From NCBI GenBank assembly GCA_039545315.1, contig BCIM01000011.1, positions 248,001-312,000 on the forward strand: a stretch of 64,000 nt of DNA, in the 5' to 3' direction. The stretch is from Kondoa malvinella. Taxonomy: Eukaryota; Basidiomycota; Agaricostilbomycetes; Agaricostilbales; Kondoaceae. Below are positions 1 to 11,342 of the stretch, piece by piece. A model generated the notes under the pieces. That model was not told the DNA's origin. It did no database searches and saw only the letters and a list, made by a program, of their open reading frames with translations. The position numbers were made by a program, and so were the translations under genes. Positions within the stretch are counted from its first letter, which is position 1. Each line of letters opens with the position of its first letter.

Positions 1-2811
1 ATAGAAGCTATTCTTCCGATGCCGAAACGAAAAAGGCTCATCGCAACTCTATGCTTTTGCCTTCCGCCAAGCCAGATAGATCAGCTAACCGGCGTTCAGG
101 CTTTTATGGCATCCCATCTACCCCTCCCGTACAGCCGCAGATCGGGCTCGACTCAATCGCAGATTCGCCGCTTGCTGCCGAGCCTACCAGTCCAAGTCCG
201 CGCAGAAGCATAGAACAGGAAAGGCAGCCTCTGAACCGGCCTGCTTCGCCTCAACTACCAACTCTCGACCTGCCTACTGAAGAGCTGGGCGACAACATTG
301 ACATCAGGGAGGCGAAACAGAGCCACATGCCTGAATCGCTACAAAAGTCAATGTCCTTTTACGACCCTGATCTACTCATATACCTCGACGCTGTGCCAGC
401 TACACCTCGGGCTGAAGATGACCGGAAGAGTGTCCAGATGCCTGTGGATGCAGACGACACAATGGTCGGCCCGCTCGCTTTAGACGTACCATCCGAACAA
501 GGATCTCCATCAAGTCAGAATGGTTGGTCAGCTGGGGTAAGCGAAGCAGGCTCGGATGAGAGAGAATCGGCCAACGAAGCGGAAGAGGGCGATGAAGCGG
601 AAGAGCTGAATACAGATCAGTTGAGAGAGTCGATGCAACGGTTGTCAAGATCTGGTTCAACCGGAATGACTCTTGAGCTGGATCTGGTTGAGACCTTGAT
701 TGCGGATCTGGAGAGTACAAAGGACAAGATGAAGACTCTGCAGCAGAAGTATAACGCTATCAGGGTGAGTGCGACCGGTCTGTGCCCTAGCTATGGGCTG
801 ATGAAGCGTCTGGCATCTCGCAGCGCGCCAGCTCGCAGTACCTCGAAGGGATCCATAGTGCTCGCGGAGAAGCCGACAAAGAGGCAGCACTGCGGCATGA
901 GGCACAGGCTGAAATGGCCGAGCTCAAGACTCAATTGCATGAACAGGCGATCCGACTTGCTACCATCAATGCTGAAAAGAAAGCGGACAAGGACCTAGCA
1001 GATCGGTCATCTCAGCTGCGAACGTCTGTCTATGGGATGGAGAAGCATCTCTCTATACTCAAGGCAGAACGAGACATGACTGTGGCAGAAGTAGCGGAAC
1101 TTCAGTCGATGTGAGCGTTTACCGGCCTTTCTTTCAGGAAGCGAACTGAATACCTTGTTTACAGCCAATCCAGTGACGACGGTCATGGCATGCCGGGGGT
1201 CTCCCTCGCAACTCGTCTAGATATGATCAAGAGCGAACATCGCCAAGCCTTGGAAACGCTTGTGCTGGAGCGCAATTTGACAGAACGTGACGTCCTGCGT
1301 CTCCGCGAAGAAAAAGCAGACCTGCAAGAGGAAGCTACTCGACTGCAAGAACAGAATGGAGAGATGCATGCTCAGAATGCCGAGCTACATCGGCAGCTGG
1401 AAGCAGCTCGTGAATCGCTTGGTCGGCTACAAATGCACTCAGCAAAACCGGCAGCAACAGCTATGCGAATACGAGAGCAGGCCAGCTCGCAAGGTAGATC
1501 CTCCCTCGCCAGTAGTGTGGACACAATACCAGAGGTCGGCGGCCTAACACAAGCCACTCGTATTGAACAAGTAGCTCCCCAGCCAGTCAAGAAGTTCAAA
1601 TGGGGCAAGGGCAAGACTGTTGTGGACCAGAAGTCAGCCGGTCCGACACACAAAGCAGCTCAAGGTTCTGTCGCGTCTACAACCAGAGCCGGATCTACAG
1701 ATCTGCTGGCTCGGCACCACGTCTTTCAACAGGTCAACATTCTGCGGACTGGCGTACGATGCGAGCATTGCACCGAAAAGATGTGGGGATTGCAAGAATC
1801 CAGATGCGCAGGTATGTCTAATGACAGGACAACATAGCAAGGCCTGACTCTTGACGGTCTTTAGCGTGCGGCATCTACTGTCACTCGAAATGCGCGCCAT
1901 ATTACCAAATACATTGCAACTCCGCAGCTACGGAAGATCTCACTTCTAATGCGCCGGCAGCTCCGAGCGTCTTTGGCATTGACCTGTCCAAACAAGCCCA
2001 GGCTGAAAACGCTGCTATACCAACGATTGTCAATCAGTGTGTTCAAGCCGTGGAATCATATGGTACGCCACTTTCTCTAGAGCGGCCAACCGTGGCTAAA
2101 AGCGTGCTCACGTAGGCATGGACTACGAAGGCATATACCGCAAGACTGGAGGCATGTCGCAAGTCAAGCAAATCACACAGAGCTTTCAACGTTTGCCTGC
2201 TTTCCGACTCGAAGACACTGAGTGGGATATCTCGGCGATAACAAGCGTGCTCAAGAATTACTTTCGCGAGCTACCGATTCCGCTGTTCACCTTTGACCTG
2301 CACGATGACCTAGTGTCCATCGCTGGTCAGTCTTTTGTTCTTCCAGTTCGCGTTCGTCTGAACCATGCAATTATCCACAGAGCTTCGTGATCAAGACGGC
2401 CGCAAACTGGATCTCTTTGAGCAGTCTTTCAAGCGACTGCCAGACGCACACTTTGCAGTCCTGCAGCTGCTGATGCAACATTTGCATAGGTATGACCTCT
2501 CCTGTATCCGAGACTGTGTTGTGCTGATGATCATCGGCAGAGTCCACCTCATGAGCGCAGAGAACAAGATGAATCCGTCAAACCTGGGCGTTGTGTGGAG
2601 TCGTGTGTTCTGCTGTTTCATGATCAAAGTCCTGTCTCAGTGGTTTTTAACAGCTACTCTTCTTCGGAGTCCTATAGCTGGTCGGGAATTCAGGTGAGCA
2701 CATACTTGACGATCAACGCGGCGTAGACTAAAACTCCGAGGAAGCGACATAAACCACCGAGCAAAAGTGGTAGAACTATGCATCGAGCATGCACCAAGAT
2801 TATTCGGTTAA
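1..2811 (+). CDS. Rho GTPase-activating protein with coiled coil and C1 zinc finger (5' end missing)
   Basis: The protein would stimulate GTP hydrolysis by a Rho-family GTPase in polarity or cell-wall signalling. The frame is open from base 3, so the start lies left of the window. An acidic, serine-rich stretch is followed by a long coiled coil (exons to about 1114 and 1164-1812, rich in E, Q and L). A C1-type cysteine/histidine finger then spans the intron near 1812-1864, with pairs such as CEHC and CAAC and a closing HSKC. The RhoGAP domain starts near 2117 with DYEGIYRKTGG, whose arginine matches the catalytic finger, and continues through NPSNLGVVWSPTLLR. The last exon, after an intron ending near 2727, finishes VELCIEHAPRLFG and stops at 2811. 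At least seven introns are inferred. The domain order coil-C1-RhoGAP is known in fungal Rga-type and chimaerin-like proteins; which GTPase is targeted cannot be told. The next gene converges 197 bp away. Confidence 0.9.
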
Positions 2812-3008
2812 TGACAAGCACCTTCGACGCTTGTGAGATTTGGGTTGTAGCTAGGATCGTCTTTCAGTTGGGGCATTATCATCGTCAAGGCAAGGGTCTC
2901 GCACGTATATATCGTTATTTATGCCGCATCGGCTGCTGGACAGCCTGCGCGGCTTGGGGGGAGTGCATGAAACTAGAAATACATTGTACATTATTGCGAT
3001 GCGACCGG

Positions 3009-4990
3009 TCAATTATCCCAAATGCTCTTCGACGCTTTGCGAAAGACAGGGGCTCGGCCAGATTTGGAGAGCTTCTTCTTCAATGCAGCCTTATCAAAAG
3101 GCTCTTTCCAGGCTAGCATCGGATGCGGTGTGTCGAACCTCGCCTTTTCCTTCTGTGTGAGATTCTTTCTTGCTTGCTTATATATCAGGCCCATCGCTTT
3201 ACCACCGCGTTCATCCACAAAATTTGGCATAGGTCGACCTTGCTTCAGGGCTTTAATAGCTCTCGGCCAAAGTGGTTCTCGAAATTTGGCGTTTGAATCT
3301 TCGCCTTCCTTTCCAAATTTGTTCCAGATCTCTTCCTCCTCGGCATCTCTTTGTGGAGCGTACGCAGCCCAGATCTCGTCTTCTTTGGCTTTCTCTTCGG
3401 ATGTCAGATCGCGGCTAAACAGACTGGCCTCTGGCTGAGTTGCTGGCTGGGAGTGTCTTTCAGGAGCAGAAGAAGATTGAGCTGATCGGGATTGACGAGG
3501 CTCCTTGGCGAGATCTTCAGCTGCCCATTTGGCCCGCCGCTCTTCTTTCGCTTGCGCTCTTTCTGTGTCTAGATCGAGCCATTTATTCCGCCGAGGCTGA
3601 GTCCCAGCCCAAGATGGACGCTCAAAACCCCAGTCGCCCTCGTTCCTCTTCTCTTCTTCCTCCTTTGCCCCGTCCGTCTTCACTCCAGAAGAGGGAGCAC
3701 GATCCGAAGCAGAAGTAGACAGCGGTCTCTTAGATATAGCTCCGCGCCGAGAAGAAGTAGCCGTAGAGAAGGCCCTTGAGAACGCCCTGTTCCTCACACC
3801 AGCTCTCGGGTACCCTCTAGGTGGTCCATCAGCCTCCATTTCCTCAATGAAACCATCCAGCGGAACTCGTTCGCTCCAAAGCGGTCCAGTGAATTCTTCG
3901 ATCGCTTTAGGTCGGCTTATTGAATCTGAATATTGGGAATGTGAGAAGGGCCGATGCGGTCTATCCGGTGAGCTGGTTCGAAATCGAGGGACTTGATAGT
4001 CTTCGAATGAGCGGGAGAGATAGTTGGTCGGTTGTTCGGCGATGAGGTGTTCTAATCGACTCAGGGCTTTTCTGTCAGAACGAGAGAAACGACAACGAAA
4101 GTCTGTTTCGGCTTGATCGTGCAGCGTGGAAGCTTTGTTGAGGTCGGCGTCTAAGCATAGACGGATGGTGCCAACCAGGGTGCGAATTGGCCAATCGATC
4201 GTAATGCCAGAAGAGAGCATGGTATTGACAGTCTCTTCTACGCCTTGTACATCAAAGTAGAGCGTCCACTTGAGCTTGCAAAGGTTGTAGTACAAGGGTG
4301 CCGTAACTCCGGCAACGTATGATTGAGGTGAAATTGTAGATACGAGGTGGAACAAGGCAAGAGCGAGCGGCGGATTGGGTGCAAGACGTTCAAACACCAT
4401 ATTGATGGTCTGTGCATAATTCGGAGAAGCGGAAAACTTGTTGTCGTTCATTGTAATTTTCTGATGAACCCAGGACCAAAGCTGCTGATCCGTTTCTAGG
4501 GTAGCAAGCTCTTCCCGCATAGCGTCCATTTCAAAATTCTGCGCAGCAAACTTGACATCCTGTCTGAGACTGACTATCGTCTTGTGAGCCTTCTTGGCGC
4601 CGGTGCTCGTTCGCCGGAAATGCTCTTCCAGCTGGTGCAGCCTAGCAGTATTGGGATTCTTATCTTGTCCGTAATGCTCATGCATGCGGCCCTCTCGGTA
4701 AGCGGTCGCATAGTTTGACGGAAGCAATTTTTTGATTGAAGAGTCAAATTGCGTAGCTTCCGCTGCCGTGAGCTGAGCAGGTCGGACTTTCTTGTCTCCG
4801 ATGCGAGGTGATGGAATGATTCTCGGTGCGCTGCTATCCTTTTCTAGTCCTTCGAACAACGCTGCATAGCTAGATCTCGCAGATCTGTGAAATTGTCAGA
4901 ACCAGCGCTTTGGCCGTGGAGGAGAATGGCAAACCTTGTGGATGCATGTCTACATAGTGCAGGCTGTACTCCTTTGCGCACTGCGCTCAT
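3009..4990 (-). CDS. Mtf2/Nam1-like mitochondrial gene-expression factor with long C-terminal tail
   Basis: The chosen ATG at 4988-4990 gives MSAVRKGVQPALCRHASTR, a basic, hydroxylated leader typical of mitochondrial import. A 50-60 base intron then joins to RSARSSYAALFEGL. Residues roughly 150-260 contain SPQSYVAGVTAPLYYNLCKLKW and a following GITIDW block. These resemble the Mtf2 family C-terminal domain, whose yeast member couples mitochondrial transcription and translation. Below this lies about 350 residues of charged, low-complexity sequence that ends in a conserved-looking basic segment (PMPNFVDERGGKAMGLIYKQ) before the stop at 3009. Having the Mtf2-like part near the N-terminus and a long tail behind it is unusual. 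A presequence-like patch (RAFSRAFSTATSSRRG) sits in the middle. Family assignment is moderate and comes from remembered motif shape only. An upstream ATG at 5029 in the same frame would add 13 acidic/hydrophobic residues and looks less likely. Confidence 0.6.
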
Positions 4991-5960
4991 CCAAGTTGCT
5001 GCTTCGCCGTCAAAAGGAAACAGGTGCACCCGTCGAGTCTCTGACTTCTGTTCATGCAGTTGTGAAGCTAGAATACACTCTCAGGCTATGTACACCATTC
5101 GGACTGCAAGAGGCCTCTGTATCACTGGTTTCTATCTGTTGTTGTACCGTGCTCGATTGTAGAAACCGACGCTTGGCACGTTCAGTAGCTAATCGTGGCG
5201 TTTACAGCTGGCTCGGTGAGCACAGCAGCACAGAGATAGGCAGCGATGACATACGCGCTGCTAGTAAACGAGGCATTTTGCTTGACAGCTTGACAGCTAA
5301 TTGCGATAAGAGACGAAAGAAACTGGACAACCTTCGAAGTCTGCATCGAACACTCACTTTACACGATAGGTAGCAGCCTGCGCAGCAAAGCAGGCACGCG
5401 CAGTTGGTGACTGCCCGAGCCAGGAATGAGATCGAGAAAAACGATAGCTGTCATATATCAGCAATCGAAACGGAAAAGAACGCTACGCCCAGCAGGTAGA
5501 AGAGCAGCAGAGACCTGTAGTCCGAGGTACAGAAGCACGAGAAGAGACATGCACAAGATATCATGCAACGTTTCAAGACTCGAGCACAGAGTAGGGGAGA
5601 ACGGGGCTTGCAGCGGTGCTAGACTCGAGCCAGAGAGTAATATGATACAGGGTCCAGCATCCAGTCACTAGCGGATGGCTGCCATTGAAAGCATTCAGAG
5701 CAGTCAGCACACACTGGCAGGCATGCAAGACCCGTGGTGTTAGTGCTTGCAAGGCGTGGCGGTTTGCAGCTGGATGATGGATAGCATAGAAGATGATAGG
5801 GACTTTCGCACGCATGGGCTGTATTGCAAAGAGCCTTGTGGTGGTTCTGGTGAAATGTGAAACGATCAATCTGTGAAATATCGCTTGACGAGCCGATTTC
5901 CCGAAAACTCAAACTTTCTCGCTCAAAGCTGGAATCTGCCCTGCTCTCAACAAGAACATC
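4991..5960. other. Gene-free divergent interval between the Mtf2-like gene and uS14
   Basis: This 970-bp stretch holds only short overlapping open frames without family resemblance, coding rhythm or plausible splice-joined exons. It must contain the promoters of the minus-strand Mtf2-like gene and the plus-strand ribosomal protein gene. I see no tRNA box B, no TE signature and no clear tandem repeat. Confidence 0.6.
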
Positions 5961-6358
5961 ATGGGACACGCAGACGTTTGGTACTCTCGCCCTCGCACCT
6001 ACGGTAAAGGCTCAAGGCAATGGTACGTCTACACAACAGCTCGCTCCCGTCGCTTTTCTGGGTCTAATTCGTGGATTTTTACAGCCGAGTCTGCGCTCAC
6101 CAGGCTGGTATTATCCGCAAAGTAGGGTCGAATTGCAAGATGTGAACGAATGTTTCTGATCCTTGCAACTACTTGCAGTACGGCTTGAGTGGGTCTGATG
6201 CGTTTAATACACCATTGCGGCCGGCTTATATTTGCACAGACATCTGCAGACAGTGCTTCCGTGAACGTTCAGAGCAGATCGGCTTCAAGAAGGTACAGGC
6301 CCTGGTCCATGGATCTATAGAGCCTTTCTAACGTGCAGCATTTGTACAGTTCCGATGA
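5961..6358 (+). CDS. RPS29: 40S ribosomal protein uS14 (S29), five exons
   Basis: This is a zinc-binding protein of the small ribosomal subunit head. Splicing 5961-6022, 6085-6121, 6179-6188, 6240-6292 and 6350-6358 gives exactly 56 residues, the length of yeast Rps29. It begins MGHADVWYSRPRTYGKGSRQ, continues CRVCAHQAGIIRK and ends IGFKKFR. The CxxC...CxxC zinc knuckle is intact (CRVC and CRQC). Introns are about 51-62 bases and all GT-AG. The third exon is only 10 bases and the last only 9 bases including the stop, so no single open frame reveals the gene. The family match is essentially residue by residue and the assignment is secure. Such genes are normally among the most highly transcribed, which makes the heavy intron load notable. 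Confidence 0.95.
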
Positions 6359-6662
6359 TCTATTTCACTTCGTTTCCGGTTCAGAGTTGAGGGGAGCAGG
6401 ATGTTGGCTCGAGAGCAGCGCAAGGGACAAGAACGTCAAGATGTGGAATGCTGCGCGGGGATCAAGTCATGATGATATAGCTTTATCGGTTGGCAAGGTT
6501 GAGCACCAGGAAATGTCTTGGTTGGAAGTCATTTGCAACGTATCGGCCGCATTGTAACCATCTTCGGATCGACGTCTCTACTTTAATTCTGTCTCGCTTC
6601 CTTTTTGTATTCTTTTGGTCCATCTTTGCTTTCCTCTGCCTCCATGCTTTTGTTCTCTAATT
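6359..6662. other. Convergent 3' interval between uS14 and ELP1
   Basis: These 304 bases separate the uS14 stop from the ELP1 stop on the other strand. A short open frame on the + strand here has no recognisable content. The T-rich stretch near 6580-6620 could serve 3'-end formation for either gene; nothing else is visible. Confidence 0.5.
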
Positions 6663-9600
6663 CTACTGATCTAACAAGCCAATGCTCCACCTGCCAGTTG
6701 GCACTGCAGGTCTCTTTACCTGACCCACCGTTCCAGCAGATGCAGGTCTGTCCAATTCTTTGCCTCTCGTTTCCACATCCTCCCATACAATCTCGACCTT
6801 GTCCTTGACTTGCAATTCAAGCTTTTTCAACGTGCTTTGTAGCTCAGAGCCCCGCTCGATCCCATCACGAGAGCGCTTGGTAAGCTGCAACAGTACAGGA
6901 AGGAGTTCGCCAACTTCCTCTGTGGCACGAAGTCAGCTCAATATGAGTATGAAAAGGGAAAGGGCTGACTCTGGAAAGAAGCTAGTCGCCCTTCTACCAT
7001 GCGCGATAGTGAACCGAGAAGGTAATCTTCCTCCCAAATCGTGCCTTTCTTTCCACCTGCTTCTTTTCGCATAGCATCTTTTCGGCGAGACTTTTTGGAT
7101 CGTCTATACAAGACATCAAATTATCTTCAAACACAACAGGGTGGAAAGACTGACCCTGATCCCTGACTTGTACGTGAGACGCCTGTGGTGGGTGCAGCAG
7201 CGGTATATCGAGTAAAGGCAGTTCCGGCTGCTGTACTGGCAGAATCGTCCACATCGACACCTTCAATGGCTTGCGAGTAGTCTGCTTCGCCCATATAGGC
7301 ATCTGTATCCGGCATCAAGATCGTACAAACAGCGCGGGATGAAACTGACCTAGATCTCGTTCGCGAATAACAGCTAGGTCAGCGAGACGGTCGACTTGTT
7401 TTGTGATTTGAGAAGAAGCGTCTTCAATGGTTTCGACTAGACGGTCGGCGGCTTCTTCAGCGGCGGGAAGGATCAGACTCTCGATTAGCTCTGCGCGAGA
7501 GTAGAGGGTGGCCTATGCGGTATGATCAGCCTTGTATCTGTCACTAGCTAGCTAGAGTGTACGGACGATTCGAATAGCTTCGCGGAATTCTGACCCTTCG
7601 CAGGATGCAGTGATAGAACCTTCTACGTCTCTCGCATAGTCGAGAAGCACTCGAGCAGCCTCGCCGTAAGCGCTGGTCCCTTTTAGTCGTGCTGCGAAGC
7701 TCGTCAGTCTAGTGCTAGCATGCGCAGTGTGACGCACAGGATATGTCTAAAGCGAGTTCAGTGATTTTCTCCACGCCTATAGGCGGGTCATTGGGAGTGA
7801 GAGGCGATAAGCAGAGGGCAAAGCATTCGCGCCAATCTGATGAGGAGGCGTAGGCGTCTATCGCTGCAGTGCGATCTTCCGCCAGGGTATAGTCTATTCA
7901 ATCCGTTAGTACGGCGTACAGTTGAGCAGACGTGAAGTTTACGCAAGCCCGCTTCTGAATACTTTGAGCGCTTCACGAGATACTGAGCGTAAAGGCCATG
8001 TATGGTCTGTCCATGATGGCAACACGTATGAGCATGACACTCAATCTGCCAGCAACCACCGACCTTGTATCGGGCAGCATCGTCTGCGTACACTTTGAGG
8101 GCGTCGTCATACAGCCCATGCAGTACAATGAATTCGTCAGCTTCAGACTGATATCTGGGACCAGCTGATATTAGGTTGCGGAGAGCCCCGGTGTAGTTTT
8201 GTAGATGGTCATCGATTCTATAGCGCTGGTAGTGTGGCTCAAGCTTGCGAAGTTCGCGCAAGAAGGGTATATATTCTTTCGGATCCTGCGAGCATTGAAT
8301 ATCAGCGGATGTTCTTCCGAACGCGGGAACGACCGACTTTTTGAGAATGCTGAGCGATCATGAGCACCAGATTGAAATCATATAGCGATAGAGCGACATC
8401 GTAAAGTCGATTAGCGTCGCTCAGGAAGATTATGTACTTAATAGCATCATCGGCAATGTCTGGGTGAGAGGCTATGGATATATGCCTTCAGCACCATAGT
8501 GAGCGAAAAGAAGTGAAACCTACTTCTGAAGGTTGCCAGCAACCGCAAAGCATTCTCATAGTCTGGCGGTTGCTGACATAGGTAAGCCGTGAGTATTGAG
8601 TTGATGTAGGTTGGAAGATCGTTTTTCGCTGAGAGTAGCTCGCGTATAGAGCCACAGGTAGTGTTGACCTTGTCTGAAAAGTCGTCAGCATTCCTATTCG
8701 AAATATCAGCAATGACCATTTCATTAACGCAATTTGCCTACCTTGGTCGCTGTTTTCGAGGCTTGTAAAGTGCGTCAGTCACATCGTGATTCCTACCGCC
8801 ATAGAGTCAGAACAAAAATATGAGTTAATCGAAAGACACCGACCGAAGCGACGAGATGAACAAATTCAGATGATCCACATCATCCACCTGATTCACAAAT
8901 TCCGACAAGTGTGTTCTGAACTGCTCCGGATCATGATCATAGAAAATGTTGAGATCTATCCTATGCTTGCGGCAATTGATGAATGCCCTTTTATAATTCT
9001 GCTCATCCAGGTCGGCCAAGACCAGCTGAAGCACGAGTGGTCTCGGACAAATAGTCTCCAAATTTCCTCTTGGCATTTGTAAGATCAAGCTCATTGTGCT
9101 TGCGACGGCAGTAACGATTTTGCTGCCTCTTTCAAGGCGACGGGCATCTGCTTTCGAGACGTCGTACTCGGTGATAGTAGCCTCTTGCAGATCATCAAGA
9201 TGGATGAAACGAGCTGTATGTGTTGCAGTAGAGAAGATGAGGAAAGTGCCGCATTGAACGAAAGATGTGCACTGATTGTCAATCAGCTTCTGACCAGCAT
9301 AGAGACGTCCGCTTGACGTGAGGCCGATCATGATTCCATTCTGACGGTCGATAGTAGGTGATATATAGGTGATTCGGGAGCAAGAAGCTGGCAGGCTTTG
9401 ATCGAGGATATCGCAGGTGCTGTCCAGACTGACAGAAAAGACCGAGCCATCTACTTGACTCATGGCGAGGAAGCCCGCATATTGAGCGAATATCCGACAT
9501 ATCGCAAATGGGCAAGCTACAGCTTGGCTGTCTTCAATCTTGAGGGTTGACGGATTTACAGACAGGCGCAAGATTTGATCTCCATCGATTTCGCTACCCG

Positions 9601-11271
9601 AGCTGAGCAGTACAGCAACAGAGATGTGCTGATCGCTTCGACTACCCAGCAAGCATACTTGTAGAGGTGAACGATCCGCCAATTGATCAGAAGGTAGGGG
9701 TAGGGTAGCCAAAATTGATGGCTGATATGACGAAATGGGGTTGCCAGACTTGGTGTCCAAGAGAAGTACACGATCTCGTAGTAACACAGCAAGCAGGTCG
9801 TCTGTGCTTGAGAAGCTCGCACAGATAGCTGTTGCGTGATCCGACGAAGCAGCAGATGTCGATAGATCCACTCGATAGGCGGACATCGGTGGAGGTACAT
9901 TAGCATAGCGGAACGGCGTGAGGAGAAGAGAAGAGCCGTCAATGACAGCTGTTGCACCGGAATCGTGAGGTTGAGGTCGGGATGAAGCGATGACTTCCCA
10001 TTCGAAGCGATGCCATTGCGTATTAGCTGAGTTTAGGCATTCAATATGATGCCCATAAGATAGGATGAAAGCGTACTTTCTGTTGCTATACAGATGTCGA
10101 GCGGCTTTTCCAGATGCCAGCACACTGAAACGAAAGCCGACCCTGATTTGGACGTAATATCTTGCTTGAGGTACCAGTGGTAGTTGTTGCGATACCACAG
10201 CTGAACTGTATAGACCTTTTGAGCCGTGGACTACATCTTGATCGCAGATGACGGACCAGTGTCAAACTTCCCAGCTACTCTCGACCAAACCGCGAGGACA
10301 CTCGAATCGCTATTCCACCGCAGCCCTTTGACCTCTACCTCTTCCTGATTCGACTCTCTCAACCCGAAATCATATCTCCTTAAACCATTTCTCTCATAAA
10401 AGATGACATCTCGCTTGACTTTGCCATCCGCTGATTTTGACTTCATAGTAGAAGCGATAATGGATCCAGAAGGCTGCCAAGCTAGACTATGCTCTAATCC
10501 AGGACTGATTTCTGCAGTGGTGAGTAGATCTGCCGTACGAGAGAAGAATCGAATGTTGCGCTTATATTTGGGAGGTGCAGCAGAAGTAGACGGAGCAGAT
10601 CCATCCACAGACGAAATGGAGAAATAAGCACTATCGCCTCTCCAGCTGATCTTGGGCGTAAAGTCATGTTGACCTTTGACTAGTACGTCTTCTTCAGTTG
10701 TTTCGTTCGTAGTTCGTCCAGCCGATTTGCCTATTGAGCCTCTGAATTGGGTATCTTGATGACCCCAGCCGACATTGACAAACTTGTCTGAACCAAAGTC
10801 TGTCGAATGTAGAGCAGCTGAAGCAGGTGTTTCGGACAGTACTTGGAAATCTTTGGTCATGAGCAGCAGAGTGTCTGATCCAGTAATGACAACGACCAAT
10901 TCATCATCAGGTGACCATCCAGCAGCTTGAATGCCATCATCAAAGGATCCAGCGACTTCAATCTGCGTGTCTTCAATAAAGATTTGAACAATGTCTCCCC
11001 CAGTGAGGCAGATGACTACGGAATTGGATTCCGCTAGAAAGGCGAACGAGACGACGTTGTGACCTTGATACGATGGTGCAGCTTGGCATTCAGACGTGAA
11101 AGCAGCTAACAGCAAGCCTTGATGAAAAAGTCGGAGCTTGACGTGTGGTGTAGTGTCAGTCTCCTCAGACAAGGCAAAGACAGAGTCATCTTCCGGGTTG
11201 ATGCAGGTCGCTACTAATCGCGCTGTGGTATACTCTTGGCAGGTATAAGCAGTTGGAATCAGTGACCGCAT
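6663..11271 (-). CDS. ELP1: Elongator complex subunit 1 (IKAP/Iki3)
   Basis: Elp1 is the scaffold of Elongator, which builds the cm5/mcm5/ncm5 modifications on wobble uridines of tRNA. The start MRSLIPTAY at 11271 matches the short family N-terminus. The first long exon (to about 10240) encodes WD40-type blades and the diagnostic PKYKRNIRFF and YERNGLRRYDF segments. The next exon opens with the family hallmark IQLWYRNNYHWYLKQD, reached by splicing AAGAT to an acceptor just before TTCAG. Then come LTPFRYANVPPPM and a TPR-like solenoid (KVNTTCGSIRELLSA, ADDAIKYIIFL, QSEADEF, YGEAARVLLDYARDVE). A basic segment KRRKDAMRKEAGGKKGT corresponds to the C-terminal tRNA-binding region of the family. The stop is at 6663 after GRWSIGLLDQ. 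About a dozen introns of 45-70 bases are inferred, and the product is near 1,300 residues, the usual length. It appears intact. Confidence 0.95.
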
Positions 11272-11342
11272 CTTGACAAAACATGGAAATTTGGCATAAT
11301 TCGCTCTAGTCCTCTCAGACGAGCATCTCCAAGCAGGCCGCC
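11272..11342. promoter_or_regulatory. 71-bp divergent promoter of ELP1 and LIP2
   Basis: Only 71 bases separate the two inferred ATGs, so both 5' UTRs must be short or overlap. The stretch is mixed in composition, with no clear TATA box on either strand. It is called as regulatory purely from the head-to-head arrangement. Confidence 0.55.

Noticed and set aside
5426..5969. Several 60-116-codon frames upstream of uS14
   Set aside because: They overlap on both strands, lack splice-joined partners, and none resembles a known protein.
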